64,000 bases of DNA from Intestinibacillus massiliensis (GCA_029267335.1 JAJUJC010000003.1:101044-165043); one strand, 5' to 3'. Counted from the first letter of the stretch, positions 16,217-24,024 are shown. The notes: generated from the sequence alone by a model not told the origin. Numbers and translations: made by a program.

Positions 16217-16477
16217 TAAATGCAGGAAAATAAAATGCGACTGTGAAAAATGACGGTTTTCTCACAGCACGACATGAAAAAGTTGACGCTCTATGCATGA
16301 CGAAAATTAAAATTACAAATCGGTTAAAACAAAGGGAACTGAATGCACAATAAGATTCAAAAAACCGAGGTGATATTATATGAAATCACTAATCATTTCG
16401 GAGAATGAATTTTTAGTTCAATATACATAAAAATATAGATATAATTTTGTGAGCAAGAACAGATTTTTCTCAAAAGC
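16217..16477 (+). other. AT-rich intergenic island without a recognised gene
   Basis: About 260 bases that are visibly richer in A and T than any flanking gene. Contents: an imperfect hairpin (16240-16267); a possible promoter (TTGACG 16283-16288 and TAAAAT 16308-16313, 19-base spacing); a 6-bp inverted repeat TCGGTT/AACCGA enclosing about 36 bases; and directly behind it AGGTGAT followed by ATG at 16380. That ATG opens a 16-codon frame (MKSLIISENEFLVQYT). The frame may be a leader peptide or chance; I recognise nothing in it. Confidence 0.35.
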
Positions 16478-16507
16478 TTGACAAAACGCTAGGATTCAGC
16501 GTATGAT
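16478..16507 (+). promoter_or_regulatory. Strong promoter of the YabE-like gene
   Basis: A perfect TTGACA (16478-16483) and TATGAT (16502-16507) are 18 bases apart. The start near 16514 gives a 128-base untranslated leader. Confidence 0.8.
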
Positions 16508-16513
16508 TGTTGA

Positions 16514-16641
16514 AGATTTTTCGAAAATCAAATTCAGCAAATGGCAGAAACTTGAAAACAAATGCATACGAAGAGGACTTCCGGGATAAACTGTGGTATC
16601 TGCCATGTGCAGCGCTCGGCGCTGCAGAACAGGAGGATCAC
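16514..16641 (+). promoter_or_regulatory. Structured 5' leader RNA, unidentified class
   Basis: The leader contains three pairings. GATTTT/AAAATC with a TCG loop (16515-16529) sits at the predicted 5' end. A closed 8-bp stem ATGGCAGA (16541-16548) / TCTGCCAT (16599-16606) encloses 50 bases with a smaller GAAG/CTTC hairpin. TGCAGCGC/GCGCTGCA with a TCG loop (16608-16626) lies four bases before AGGAGG. The layout is that of a cis-regulatory RNA. It lacks the signature sequences I know for the c-di-AMP (ydaO) and c-di-GMP riboswitches. Confidence 0.5.
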
Positions 16642-17655
16642 ATGAAAAACGCGAAGAAGCAAAAGATACGATCGAGATGGCTGTCTGCTACAATGCTGGC
16701 GGTCGGTGCGACGGGCATGCTCAGTACAATGGCGTCGCAGATCAACGTCTACAACGTGACAGACAGCGCACATACGGTGCAAGTCAAAACATTTACACAG
16801 GATCCGGAGGCAGTCGTACGCATCGCGGGCTTTGACAGCGATGCGTATACCCTGGTTGCGGATACCGGTGAGGGCGGCCTGGTGCGTACGCTGACCGTCG
16901 AGAAGAACTTTCTGGTAAACGTCGTCGCAGACGGTCACATCCGTACGCTCGATACCGTGACGACCACGGTCGGCGCATTGCTCAAGGAATACGGCATTGC
17001 GCTGGGGCCCCTCGATGAGGTCACCCCCGCGGTCGACAGCACGATCACGGAGGAGGGCACGCCGCAGATCAAGATCGTGCGTGTCACACAGGAGACCGAG
17101 ACGACCCGAGTCAAGGTACCCTTTACCACAACAAAGCGCAACACCAGTAAGCTTCAGTTCGGCCAGACCCGCGTTAAGCAGTTGGGCGTCGACGGCGTGA
17201 GCGAGCAGGTGGTGCGCGTGACGAAGCGCGATGGCGTCGAGAGTGCACGCGAAGTGCAGAGTGAGACGGTCATCAGCGCACCGCAGCAGGAAATCCTCGA
17301 ATACGGCACGGGTGGCGCGGTTGTGACGCGCGGCGGTAACGCGCTGCGCTACAGCAAGGTCATCAATGTCAAGGCAACGGCATACAGCACGGAAGGCTGG
17401 AGCCACGAAAATAAATTTACCAAGATTGGTACGCGCTGCCGCGTCGGCGCGATCGCGGTCGACCCGTCGGTCATCCCGCTGGGTTCGCGCCTGTATATCA
17501 CCTCGGCGGACGGCGAGAGCTGGGTCTACGGCACCGCTGTTGCGGAAGATACCGGCAGCGCCATCAAGGGCAATCGCATTGACCTGTATTATAATACGCA
17601 GGCAGAGTGCGAAGCCTTTGGCGTACGCGGCGCAAAGGTCTACGTTTTATCGTAA
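16642..17655 (+). CDS. YabE-like wall protein: DUF348, G5 and 3D domains
   Basis: A 337-residue exported protein. A basic N-terminus and hydrophobic segment (about 13-33) form the signal/anchor. DUF348-type ubiquitin-like repeats follow (DSDAYTLVADTGEGGLVRTL and DGHIRTLDTVTTTVGALL), then a G5 domain near 175-250 (KVPFTTTKRNTSKLQFGQTR), and a C-terminal 3D domain with its conserved aspartates (MIAVDPSVIPLGSRLYI-like IAVDPSVIPLGS and VAEDTGSAIKGNRIDLYY). 3D domains are found in lytic transglycosylase-type hydrolases and resuscitation factors. The neighbour rsmA mirrors the yabE-rnmV-ksgA order of Bacillus, without rnmV. ATG 16642 follows AGGAGG; upstream in-frame extension runs into the leader and promoter. 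Confidence 0.85.
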   Translation: MKNAKKQKIRSRWLSATMLAVGATGMLSTMASQINVYNVTDSAHTVQVKTFTQDPEAVVRIAGFDSDAYTLVADTGEGGLVRTLTVEKNFLVNVVADGHIRTLDTVTTTVGALLKEYGIALGPLDEVTPAVDSTITEEGTPQIKIVRVTQETETTRVKVPFTTTKRNTSKLQFGQTRVKQLGVDGVSEQVVRVTKRDGVESAREVQSETVISAPQQEILEYGTGGAVVTRGGNALRYSKVINVKATAYSTEGWSHENKFTKIGTRCRVGAIAVDPSVIPLGSRLYITSADGESWVYGTAVAEDTGSAIKGNRIDLYYNTQAECEAFGVRGAKVYVLS

Positions 17656-17662
17656 CGTCAAC

Positions 17663-17700
17663 GAGAAAAGCTCCGGATGTCCGGAGCTTTTCTCTGTTTT
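17663..17700 (+). terminator. Rho-independent terminator after the YabE-like gene
   Basis: A perfect inverted repeat, GAGAAAAGCTCCGGA (17663-17677) and its complement (17680-17694), followed by TGTTTT. Confidence 0.88.
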
Positions 17701-17726
17701 GACGGCTTTGCTTTTGGCATGGGGTA

Positions 17727-17735
17727 TGCTATACT
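17727..17735 (+). promoter_or_regulatory. Extended -10 promoter of rsmA
   Basis: TGCTATACT, an extended -10 element, lies 30 bases before the chosen rsmA start. The -35 region (TTGCTT, 16-base spacing) is weak. Confidence 0.55.
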
Positions 17736-17764
17736 GAACGACAGTAATGAGTACGGAGGATGAC

Positions 17765-18628
17765 ATGGGACTTTGTGATATTAACGAGATACGGGACATT
17801 CTGGGGCGGCACGGCTTTCAGTTTTCCAAGTCGCTTGGACAGAATTTTCTGACCGCGCAGTGGGTACCCGAGCGCATCGCGGCGGAATGCGGTGCAGACA
17901 AGGACAGCGGTGTGGTCGAGATCGGTCCGGGCATGGGCTGCCTGACTGCGGAGCTGTCCAAGGTCGCGCAGCGGGTCGCCGCGGTCGAGCTTGACCGTGC
18001 CCTCTTTCCAGTGCTTGCGGAAACACTGGCGGATTGCCCGAATGTCGAGGTCGTGCACGGCGACGTGCTCAAGACCGATCTCGCCGCGCTTGCACAGGAG
18101 AAATTGGGCGGTCTGCCCGCGCATGCCTGCGCCAATCTGCCGTATTATATCACGACTCCTGCGATCTCCGCGCTGCTCGACTGTGGCGCGTTCCGCAGCG
18201 TGACGGTCATGGTGCAGCGCGAGGTCGCGCACCGCGTGTGTGCACAGGCGGGTACCTCGGATTATAGTGCGTTTTCCATCTATGTGCAGTACCATGCGCA
18301 CGCAGAGATCCTGTTCGACGTGCCGGCGGACTGCTTCGTGCCGCGCCCGAAGGTCGACTCTGCGGTGCTGCGGCTCGTGCCGCGCGACAAGCCGGCGGTC
18401 GAGGTCGCGGATGAAAAGCTGTTTTTCGCGATCGTGCGCGCAGCATTCAACCAGCGGCGCAAGGTCTTGTCCAACGCGGCAGCGCCTGCCTTTGGGGGCA
18501 GGCTGGATAAGAGCGCGCTCACCGCGCTCATCACGTCGTGCGGACTCGATGAGCGCGTGCGCGGCGAACGGCTGACGCTGCAAAATTTTGCCGATCTGAC
18601 CAATGCCGCGGTTAAAGCCCTAGGATGA
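17765..18628 (+). CDS. rsmA: 16S rRNA (adenine1518/1519-N6)-dimethyltransferase
   Basis: RsmA (KsgA) dimethylates two adjacent adenines near the 3' end of 16S rRNA during 30S maturation. The 287-residue protein has the family's N-terminal KSLGQNFL, the SAM-binding EIGPGMGCLTAEL, the acidic VELDRALF, and the catalytic motif IV ANLPYYITTP near residue 125. The C-terminal helical domain contains FVPRPKVDSAVLRL. ATG 17765 follows GGAGG by five bases; the in-frame ATG at 17747 precedes that site. The last 17 bases overlap the 3' end of a convergent minus-strand gene. Confidence 0.96.
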   Translation: MGLCDINEIRDILGRHGFQFSKSLGQNFLTAQWVPERIAAECGADKDSGVVEIGPGMGCLTAELSKVAQRVAAVELDRALFPVLAETLADCPNVEVVHGDVLKTDLAALAQEKLGGLPAHACANLPYYITTPAISALLDCGAFRSVTVMVQREVAHRVCAQAGTSDYSAFSIYVQYHAHAEILFDVPADCFVPRPKVDSAVLRLVPRDKPAVEVADEKLFFAIVRAAFNQRRKVLSNAAAPAFGGRLDKSALTALITSCGLDERVRGERLTLQNFADLTNAAVKALG

Positions 18629-18893
18629 ACAGAATGCCGATCAGCACGAGCAGATCGGTGTCAAAATCGTCCGAGTCCGCAATGAGAAAATAAACGGCGA
18701 TGATGATGATCAGGGTATCCAGATCAAAATGCAGATTGTGCAGCCGTCCAGACAGCGCTTCGTTCAAGCCGGACAGCAGTCCCGTGCCGCTTGCGGGGCT
18801 TGCGGGTTCAAATGCAGTATGTACCTCTTGCGGGTGTGAAGCGGGTTCGGACTCCGGTTCATCCCATGTGGTGCTTAAATAGCGATTATACAT
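18612..18893 (-). CDS. Small acidic membrane protein, unknown function
   Basis: A 93-residue protein, last of three minus-strand genes. Residues 1-45 are polar (MYNRYLSTTWDEPESEPASH). A hydrophobic segment follows (LDTLIIIIAVYFLIA), then an acidic hinge (DSDDFDTD) and a second short hydrophobic end (LLVLIGILFILGL). Small proteins with this hydrophobic-acidic-hydrophobic ending are familiar in Clostridia but have no known function that I can name. The 3' end overlaps rsmA by 17 bases in convergent orientation. An AGGAGTGATTCC-like site precedes the ATG. Confidence 0.65.
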   Translation of the reverse strand: MYNRYLSTTWDEPESEPASHPQEVHTAFEPASPASGTGLLSGLNEALSGRLHNLHFDLDTLIIIIAVYFLIADSDDFDTDLLVLIGILFILGL

Positions 18894-18920
18894 GACGACG
18901 GAATCACTCCTTTCCTGCGC

Positions 18921-19367
18921 TTACAGCGTACGCGTGCCGTCGTCGCCGTCTTTGTGTGCGGCATTGCCAAGCTCGGACATGGCGCTGCGCGCCATACGCG
19001 CCATGCTTACAAGCCTCATCGCATGATCGAGTTGGGTGCTGACGTCGCCCGACACAAAGGGCTTGAGCGAGTTGAGCAGATTCGCCTTTTCACGGGTGAC
19101 GGCGGTCTGTCCACTGCGTGCAATGGCGCTGATGACCGGCATCGCCTTGCTCATCAGTTCGGCGGAGGGATCGTACCCTCCGGTATTGACTGCCGGACGG
19201 GCAGGGGGCGCGTAAGCGGGTGCAGGCGGGGGGGCGCTTTCGGCGGCGGATGGGGGCGCGGCGGGCGCACTGTTTTGTCCGCCGAGCATGGAGCTTGCCA
19301 TCGAAATAGCGTTTTGCAGTTTTTCCGGATCGGAAAACAGGGAGGACAACAGATCGCTGGTTTCCAT
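18921..19367 (-). CDS. Hypothetical protein, second gene of the minus-strand trio
   Basis: A 148-residue soluble protein in three parts. An N-terminal helical stretch (LLSSLFSDPEKLQNAISMAS) is followed by a linker dominated by A and P (about residues 30-65). The C-terminal helical part contains REKANLLNSLKPFVSG and MRLVSMARMARSAMSEL. The pattern of a hydrophobic helix plus a basic helix resembles other clostridial proteins of unknown role that I have seen, but I cannot name a family. AGGAGTGGG precedes the ATG, and 12 bases separate it from the upstream gene. Its partners on both sides suggest a common function. Confidence 0.65.
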   Translation of the reverse strand: METSDLLSSLFSDPEKLQNAISMASSMLGGQNSAPAAPPSAAESAPPPAPAYAPPARPAVNTGGYDPSAELMSKAMPVISAIARSGQTAVTREKANLLNSLKPFVSGDVSTQLDHAMRLVSMARMARSAMSELGNAAHKDGDDGTRTL

Positions 19368-19379
19368 AAACCCACTCCT

Positions 19380-19661
19380 TTAGGATTTACCAAGCAGGAA
19401 TTGCAGCTTTTGCGCAAGCTCTGCGCCCTCGGGGGTCGCTAGGATCTCCTGCATCGCTGCCATTGCCGCGGTTTTATCGCCGCGCTGCGCTGCCTGCGCC
19501 GCGCGCTCAATGCTCGACGCACATGCCGGCGGGATGCTGCGGGCAAGCTGTTCGCCCGCGCCGCCTTTGAGCTGCTCCATCGCTTTTTGCATCGCGGCGC
19601 GTGCCTGCGGGTCAGTAACACTGTCCTGACAGCGTTTCGCAAGGTCGTTTACATCGATCAT
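19380..19661 (-). CDS. Hypothetical helical protein, first gene of the minus-strand trio
   Basis: A 93-residue soluble, alanine- and glutamine-rich helical protein (MIDVNDLAKRCQDSVTDPQA at the start, TPEGAELAQKLQFLLGK at the end). No metal site, signal peptide or membrane segment is visible. It leads the three-gene minus-strand operon, with TGGAGGCT as ribosome binding site before ATG 19661. The promoter probably lies in the 130-base divergent gap to the phosphodiesterase gene; a TATGAT hexamer is present there on the minus strand but its -35 partner is poor. Confidence 0.65.
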   Translation of the reverse strand: MIDVNDLAKRCQDSVTDPQARAAMQKAMEQLKGGAGEQLARSIPPACASSIERAAQAAQRGDKTAAMAAMQEILATPEGAELAQKLQFLLGKS

Positions 19662-19743
19662 GGTATAGCCTCCAGTCTGTGACTTTGGTATCTACTTCAA
19701 TCATATGCGGGAGACCGGTGGGGATGTGACTGAAAAATCAGTC

Positions 19744-19772
19744 TTTACAAGTTCTTTCCTTTGGTGTATAGT
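19744..19772 (+). promoter_or_regulatory. Promoter of the phosphodiesterase-coaX unit
   Basis: TTTACA (19744-19749) and TATAGT (19767-19772), each one mismatch from consensus, are separated by 17 bases. Confidence 0.7.
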
Positions 19773-19797
19773 GTAACGGTATTACAGACGGGTGATG

Positions 19798-20298
19798 ATG
19801 TTGAAGATTCTGGTGTTCTCCGATTCGCACGGCAGTCTGCTCTCGATGTACGACGCGATCGAACGCGAGCAGCCCGATGCGGTGATCCATTTGGGCGATT
19901 ATGACGAAGACGCGCGCGATTTGCAGCGCAGCTATCCTGATTTGCAGATATGGCGCGTGCGCGGCAATAATGACTACGGTGCGGACAGCGTACTGCATGC
20001 GGTGATTCGACCGGAAGGGGTGCCGATCTATCTGACGCACGGGCATTATGAACATGTAATGGGCACTTCGACCGGGCGGCTCACGCAGCACGCGCGCGAA
20101 GCAGGCTGTGCATGGGCGCTCTTCGGCCATACGCACCGCGCGCTTTACGGAGAATGCGAGGGAATTCGCGTGCTCAATCCGGGCAGCATCAGCCTGCCCC
20201 GTGGCGGCCCCGCCAGTTATGCACGTCTGACCATTGCCGAGGGAGCCGTGCGTCAGGTCACTCTGCTGCGTGCGGACGGCGAACCGCTGTACGCGTAA
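19798..20298 (+). CDS. YfcE/MJ0936-type metallophosphoesterase
   Basis: A small calcineurin-like phosphodiesterase of 166 residues. Metal-site motifs in order are FSDSHG near residue 8, HLGDYDEDA near 41, VRGNNDYG near 60, THGHYEH near 81 and FGHTHRA near 107. Such enzymes cleave phosphodiesters in vitro; the natural substrate is unknown. ATG codons at 19795 and 19798 and a GTG at 19792 are all possible; the GGTGAT of the ribosome binding site overlaps them, so the exact start is uncertain by two residues. coaX follows about 28 bases later. Confidence 0.85.
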   Translation: MLKILVFSDSHGSLLSMYDAIEREQPDAVIHLGDYDEDARDLQRSYPDLQIWRVRGNNDYGADSVLHAVIRPEGVPIYLTHGHYEHVMGTSTGRLTQHAREAGCAWALFGHTHRALYGECEGIRVLNPGSISLPRGGPASYARLTIAEGAVRQVTLLRADGEPLYA

Positions 20299-20326
20299 AT
20301 GTAAAAATAGGATGGATGTTACAAAC

Positions 20327-21145
20327 ATGCTGCTGGCAATCGATGTAGGCAACACAAATATGGTGTTCGGTCTGTACGACGGGGAAGAGCTGTACGGCTC
20401 GTTCCGTATTTCGACCAATGCCGAACGCACCTCGGACGAACTCGGGATGCAGATCATACAGTATTATCACTTTATCGGCGTTGATCCGCACGCGACGGAA
20501 GCGGTCATCATCGGCTCGGTCGTGCCGCCGGTCATGTACACGCTCGTCAATGCGGTGCGCAAGTATCTCGGACGTATCCCACGTATTGTGGGCGAGGACA
20601 TTGAGACCGGTATCGTCAACAAGTACTTGAACCCGCGCGAGGTCGGTATCGACCGTCTGGTCAATGCGGTCTACGCGATCGAAAAATACGGCAAGCCGCT
20701 CATCATCGTGGACATCGGTACGGCGACGACCTTTGATGCGATCGACGCGGACGGCGCGTATCTGGGCGGCGTCATCTTTCCCGGCGTCAAGGTCGCGATG
20801 GAGGCGCTGTTCATGAAGGCGTCAAAGCTGCCGCGCGTGGAGATCGTGCGCACGGAAAACGCCATCGGACGTACAACGGTCGAGAGCATGCAGTCTGGTG
20901 CGGTGCGCGGTTATGTCGGCGCGCTGACCGGCATCATCCTTGACATGGAAAAAGAGATGCAAGGCAATATCCGCGTCATTGCGACCGGCGGTATGGGTCG
21001 TATGATGGCGGAATATTGTCCACTCATCGACGCAGTCGATGGGAATCTGACGCTTGAGGGATTGCGCCGGATCTACGAAAATAACCTTTCAGCATTTGAG
21101 GGATGTGAGGAGACCGCTTGCAAGCGGGATGATAGCGATGTATAA
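20327..21145 (+). CDS. coaX: Type III pantothenate kinase (first copy)
   Basis: CoaX phosphorylates pantothenate in the first step of coenzyme A synthesis, independent of CoA feedback. The 272-residue protein belongs to the ASKHA fold. It has MLLAIDVGNTNMVFGLYDG at the start, the pantothenate-binding REVGIDRLVNAVYA near residue 105, and the second phosphate loop VDIGTATTFDAID near 128. All canonical residues are intact, in contrast to the second copy at 26403. An in-frame ATG at 20312 is possible, but 20327 gives the usual family N-terminus. The 3' end overlaps the next gene by 17 bases. Confidence 0.93.
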   Translation: MLLAIDVGNTNMVFGLYDGEELYGSFRISTNAERTSDELGMQIIQYYHFIGVDPHATEAVIIGSVVPPVMYTLVNAVRKYLGRIPRIVGEDIETGIVNKYLNPREVGIDRLVNAVYAIEKYGKPLIIVDIGTATTFDAIDADGAYLGGVIFPGVKVAMEALFMKASKLPRVEIVRTENAIGRTTVESMQSGAVRGYVGALTGIILDMEKEMQGNIRVIATGGMGRMMAEYCPLIDAVDGNLTLEGLRRIYENNLSAFEGCEETACKRDDSDV

Positions 21146-21671
21146 ACAACGTTGCGTCGGCGCAGAGGGACCTCTGATGCCGGCGATTCTGGAATTTTCC
21201 TGCGGACTGGTGCTGTATAGCGCGGCGGACGCGGGCGTGCGTGCGCTGGGATGGCAACCCGGCTGGGCATTCGGCATTTGGGCGGGCGTATTTGTGCTCG
21301 CCGGACTGATTATCCATCGATATTCGCGTGTGGAGATCGAGTATGTCTGGTTCAGCGGACAGCTCATTATCCGCCGTCATGAAAACGGCATTCTGACCCG
21401 TATCGCGGTGCCGCAGCATGAGATTTACGGCATTTACGACCGGAAGCTCGGACGACTGGGCTACTGCCTTGCGCGGCGTTCCCGCAACTATTGTGCGACG
21501 CTGTATGGCCGCATGACCTGCACCGAGATTTTTTACCACGATGAGGCCGGGCGTGGGTATCGTTTGCGCATCCAACCATCGGGCGAACTGCGCGCGCTGC
21601 TTTGGCAGGCGGCACAGGATGTCGGATTGGCTGCGGATAAGGCGGACATTGCGTGCCACGACCATTATTGA
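21129..21671 (+). CDS. Small membrane protein, unknown function
   Basis: A protein of about 180 residues with two adjacent hydrophobic segments (ILEFSCGLVLYSAADAGVRA and FGIWAGVFVLAGLIIH) followed by a soluble, basic domain. That domain contains SGQLIIRRHENGI and PQHEIYGIYDRKLG, and its strand pattern resembles PH-like domains of small bacterial membrane proteins, though this is only a resemblance. ATG 21129 overlaps coaX by 17 bases; 21138 and 21177 are alternatives. It ends at a strong terminator shared with convergent nth. Confidence 0.6.
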   Translation: MIAMYKQRCVGAEGPLMPAILEFSCGLVLYSAADAGVRALGWQPGWAFGIWAGVFVLAGLIIHRYSRVEIEYVWFSGQLIIRRHENGILTRIAVPQHEIYGIYDRKLGRLGYCLARRSRNYCATLYGRMTCTEIFYHDEAGRGYRLRIQPSGELRALLWQAAQDVGLAADKADIACHDHY

Positions 21672-21677
21672 GCAAAG

Positions 21678-21706
21678 AAAAAAGCCGGAAATGTTCCGGC
21701 TTTTTT
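21678..21706. terminator. Bidirectional terminator between the coaX unit and nth
   Basis: A 13-bp perfect stem (AAAAAAGCCGGAA / TTCCGGCTTTTTT) with a three-base loop provides T-tracts on both strands. Confidence 0.9.
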
Positions 21707-21726
21707 GATCTTTCTGCACATGGTGT

Positions 21727-22395
21727 TTACTTTTTCGGTTTGCGCTTTGCAGGCTTGGCGTTGTCCATCGGAAAGGACGGGCACACCGTGGCGAGACAGC
21801 AGTTCTGGCACTTGGGACTGCGCGCCGTACAGACCTCACGCCCGTGCAGCACGAGCCGGTGGCAGAAGTCAGACGATTCTGCGGGGTCGAGCAGGGCGCG
21901 CAGCGCGGTTTCGACCTTGACGGGGTCTTTTTCATCCTTGACGAAGCCCAGACGGTTGGACAGACGGATACAGTGCGTGTCGGTGACGACCGCGGGTTGC
22001 CCGTAAATGTCTCCGAGGATGAGATTCGCGGTCTTGCGTCCGATACCGGGCAGCCGCAGCAGGTCGTCCATGTTGTCGGGTACACGACCGCCGTATTCCT
22101 CAAGCAGCATGATTGCCGCCGCCTTGAGGTCACGCGCCTTGGTGTGGAACAAACCGCAGGTCTTGATGCCGTCCTCGATCTCCTCGATCGGTGCGGAGGC
22201 AAAGCTCTCCAGTGTGGGAAACCGTACGAAAAGATCGCGCGTGACAAGATTGACGCGGGCGTCCGTGCACTGCGCGGACAGCCGTGTGGCAAAAAGCAGT
22301 TCATAATCGTGTGTATATTCCAGTGCGCACTTTGCGTCGGGATAGCCAAGCTTGAGCAGCTCGGTGACCGCCTGCGCGCGTTCTTTTTTTCTCAT
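21727..22395 (-). CDS. nth: Endonuclease III
   Basis: A DNA glycosylase/AP lyase for oxidised pyrimidines in base excision repair, 222 residues. It shows the helix-hairpin-helix LPGIGRKTANLIL with the catalytic lysine (near residue 120), the catalytic aspartate in VVTDTHCIRLSNRLG, and the C-terminal iron-sulfur cluster ligands spaced C-x6-C-x2-C-x5-C (CTARSPKCQNCCLATVC). A basic tail (AKPAKRKPKK) follows. It is transcribed on the minus strand from a promoter at 22443-22471 and ends at the shared terminator at 21678. Confidence 0.96.
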   Translation of the reverse strand: MRKKERAQAVTELLKLGYPDAKCALEYTHDYELLFATRLSAQCTDARVNLVTRDLFVRFPTLESFASAPIEEIEDGIKTCGLFHTKARDLKAAAIMLLEEYGGRVPDNMDDLLRLPGIGRKTANLILGDIYGQPAVVTDTHCIRLSNRLGFVKDEKDPVKVETALRALLDPAESSDFCHRLVLHGREVCTARSPKCQNCCLATVCPSFPMDNAKPAKRKPKK

Positions 22396-22442
22396 GCGAA
22401 AACCCCCTGCGTTTTTGTAGAAAATTGCTGTTTTCAGGGTTC

Positions 22443-22471
22443 AGTATAGCATGATTTCCCCGCAATGCAAA
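22443..22471 (-). promoter_or_regulatory. Promoter of nth
   Basis: On the minus strand TTTGCA (complement 22466-22471) and TATACT (complement 22443-22448) are 17 bases apart, with an extended TG before the -10. Confidence 0.65.
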
Positions 22472-22534
22472 TACATTTGTCACATTCCACAGAAGTTTTT
22501 GCGATTCGATGCATAATTTGTGCGTTAAATGGTA

Positions 22535-22563
22535 TTGCATTCAAAGTAATTTACTGGTTTAAT
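22535..22563 (+). promoter_or_regulatory. Promoter of glyA
   Basis: TTGCAT (22535-22540) and TTTAAT (22558-22563) lie 17 bases apart, giving a leader of about 57 bases. No riboswitch-like structure was recognised in it. Confidence 0.55.
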
Positions 22564-22625
22564 AAGATAAAAGATTCTAGCTTGGAAAAGAATCGGCATG
22601 TAAAAAGGACATGGAGGGCTACAAT

Positions 22626-23867
22626 ATGGTACGCGAAGCAATGGAATTCGTCAAACAGTTTGATCCGGAGGTCGGCAACGCAATTCAGGCGGAGTACGAC
22701 CGTCAGTGCCGCAATATCGAGCTGATCGCATCGGAGAATATCGTTTCTCCCGCGGTGATGAGTGCGATGTCCTCAGTGCTGACCAACAAATATGCCGAAG
22801 GTTACCCGGGAAAGCGCTACTATGGTGGCTGTGAATGTGTCGACGTGGTCGAGCGAATCGCGATCGAGCGCGTGTGCAAGCTGTTCGGTGCAAACTACGC
22901 CAATGTGCAGCCGCATTCGGGCGCACAGGCGAACATGGCGGTCTATCAGGCGCTGTGCCAGCCGGGCGACACCGTGCTGGGCATGAGTCTGGACAACGGC
23001 GGTCATCTGACGCACGGCAGCCCGGTCAATCAGTCCGGTCTGCTCTATCGCATCGTGCCGTACGGCGTGGACGAAAAGGGTTACATTGACTACGATGCGC
23101 TGCGTGAGCTTGCAAAGAAGGAAAAGCCCAAGATGATCATTGCGGGCGCGTCTGCTTATCCGCGCGCGATTCGTTTCGACATTTTCGCGGATATCGCCAA
23201 GGAAGTCGGCGCGTACCTGTTCGTCGATATGGCGCATATTGCGGGTCTGGTCGCGGCCGGTCTGCACATGAATCCGGTCGAGTATGCGGACGTTGTCACC
23301 ACGACGACGCATAAGACGCTGCGCGGACCGCGCGGCGGTATCATTCTGACGAACAATGAGGAGCTGTCCAAGAAGTTCAACAAGGCGATCTTCCCCGGCA
23401 CGCAGGGCGGTCCGCTCATGCACGTCATTGCGGCGAAGGCAGTGTGCTTCGGTGAAGCGCTCCAGCCCGAGTTCAAGGCATATCAGACCCGCGTCATTGA
23501 AAACGCTGTGACCCTCGCGGACGAACTCGTTAAGCAGGGCTTTGATCTGGTTTCGGGCGGCACGGACAACCATCTGATGCTCGTTGACCTGCGCAAGGCA
23601 GGCGTGACCGGCAAGGAATTGCAGCACCGTCTGGACGAGGTATACATCACCGCGAACAAGAACGCGATCCCGAACGATCCGGAAAGCCCGTTTGTCACGA
23701 GCGGCATGCGCATCGGCACGCCCGCGGTCACAACGCGCGGCTTCGGCAAGCCGGAAATGATCCGCATTGCGGAGTTCGTCTGGCAGACCGCGACCGATTT
23801 CGACGCAAAGGCGGATTCCATCCGCGCAGGCGTCACGGAGATCTGCCGTCAGTTCCCGCTCTATTAA
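22626..23867 (+). CDS. glyA: Serine hydroxymethyltransferase
   Basis: A PLP enzyme that interconverts serine and glycine while charging tetrahydrofolate with a one-carbon unit; about 413 residues as expected. Motifs include [27 protein letters not shown], the pyrophosphate-binding [21 protein letters not shown], and the PLP lysine in [16 protein letters not shown] near residue 226. ATG 22626 is seven bases behind GGAGGG, whereas the in-frame ATG at 22611 has poor spacing to its upstream AAAGGA. It is monocistronic, with a clear terminator after it. Confidence 0.97.
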   Translation: MVREAMEFVKQFDPEVGNAIQAEYDRQCRNIELIASENIVSPAVMSAMSSVLTNKYAEGYPGKRYYGGCECVDVVERIAIERVCKLFGANYANVQPHSGAQANMAVYQALCQPGDTVLGMSLDNGGHLTHGSPVNQSGLLYRIVPYGVDEKGYIDYDALRELAKKEKPKMIIAGASAYPRAIRFDIFADIAKEVGAYLFVDMAHIAGLVAAGLHMNPVEYADVVTTTTHKTLRGPRGGIILTNNEELSKKFNKAIFPGTQGGPLMHVIAAKAVCFGEALQPEFKAYQTRVIENAVTLADELVKQGFDLVSGGTDNHLMLVDLRKAGVTGKELQHRLDEVYITANKNAIPNDPESPFVTSGMRIGTPAVTTRGFGKPEMIRIAEFVWQTATDFDAKADSIRAGVTEICRQFPLY

Positions 23868-23897
23868 GAGCCATCAATTTCCTAACTCATGACCAAG

Positions 23898-23935
23898 AGA
23901 TAGCCAATCTTTTCAAAAGATTGGCTATCTTTTTG
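23898..23935 (+). terminator. Rho-independent terminator after glyA
   Basis: A perfect 16-bp stem (AGATAGCCAATCTTTT and its complement) with a single-base centre, followed by TTTT. Confidence 0.9.
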
Positions 23936-23954
23936 TCCACTTTTGTCGGGGTAC

Positions 23955-23982
23955 TTGAAAAGCAAAACGGCTATGCTATAAT
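23955..23982 (+). promoter_or_regulatory. Promoter of pgi
   Basis: TTGAAA (23955-23960), a 16-base spacer ending in TGC, and a perfect TATAAT (23977-23982) make a combined -35/extended -10 promoter. Confidence 0.78.
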
Positions 23983-24024
23983 AGGCATGTAAAATACCGC
24001 CAAGAAAGAAGAAGGGTGAAAACT

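Noticed and set aside
16507..16641. In-frame upstream extension of the YabE-like gene
   Set aside because: It would start within the -10 hexamer and run through the folded leader; the AGGAGG before ATG 16642 is decisive.
16514..16641. c-di-AMP (ydaO) or c-di-GMP riboswitch before the YabE-like gene
   Set aside because: The characteristic conserved sequences of these classes that I know could not be found; only a general folded leader is supported.
22396..22625. Folate, glycine or SAM riboswitch before glyA
   Set aside because: The leader after the predicted start is only about 60 bases, AT-rich, and shows no matching conserved core.
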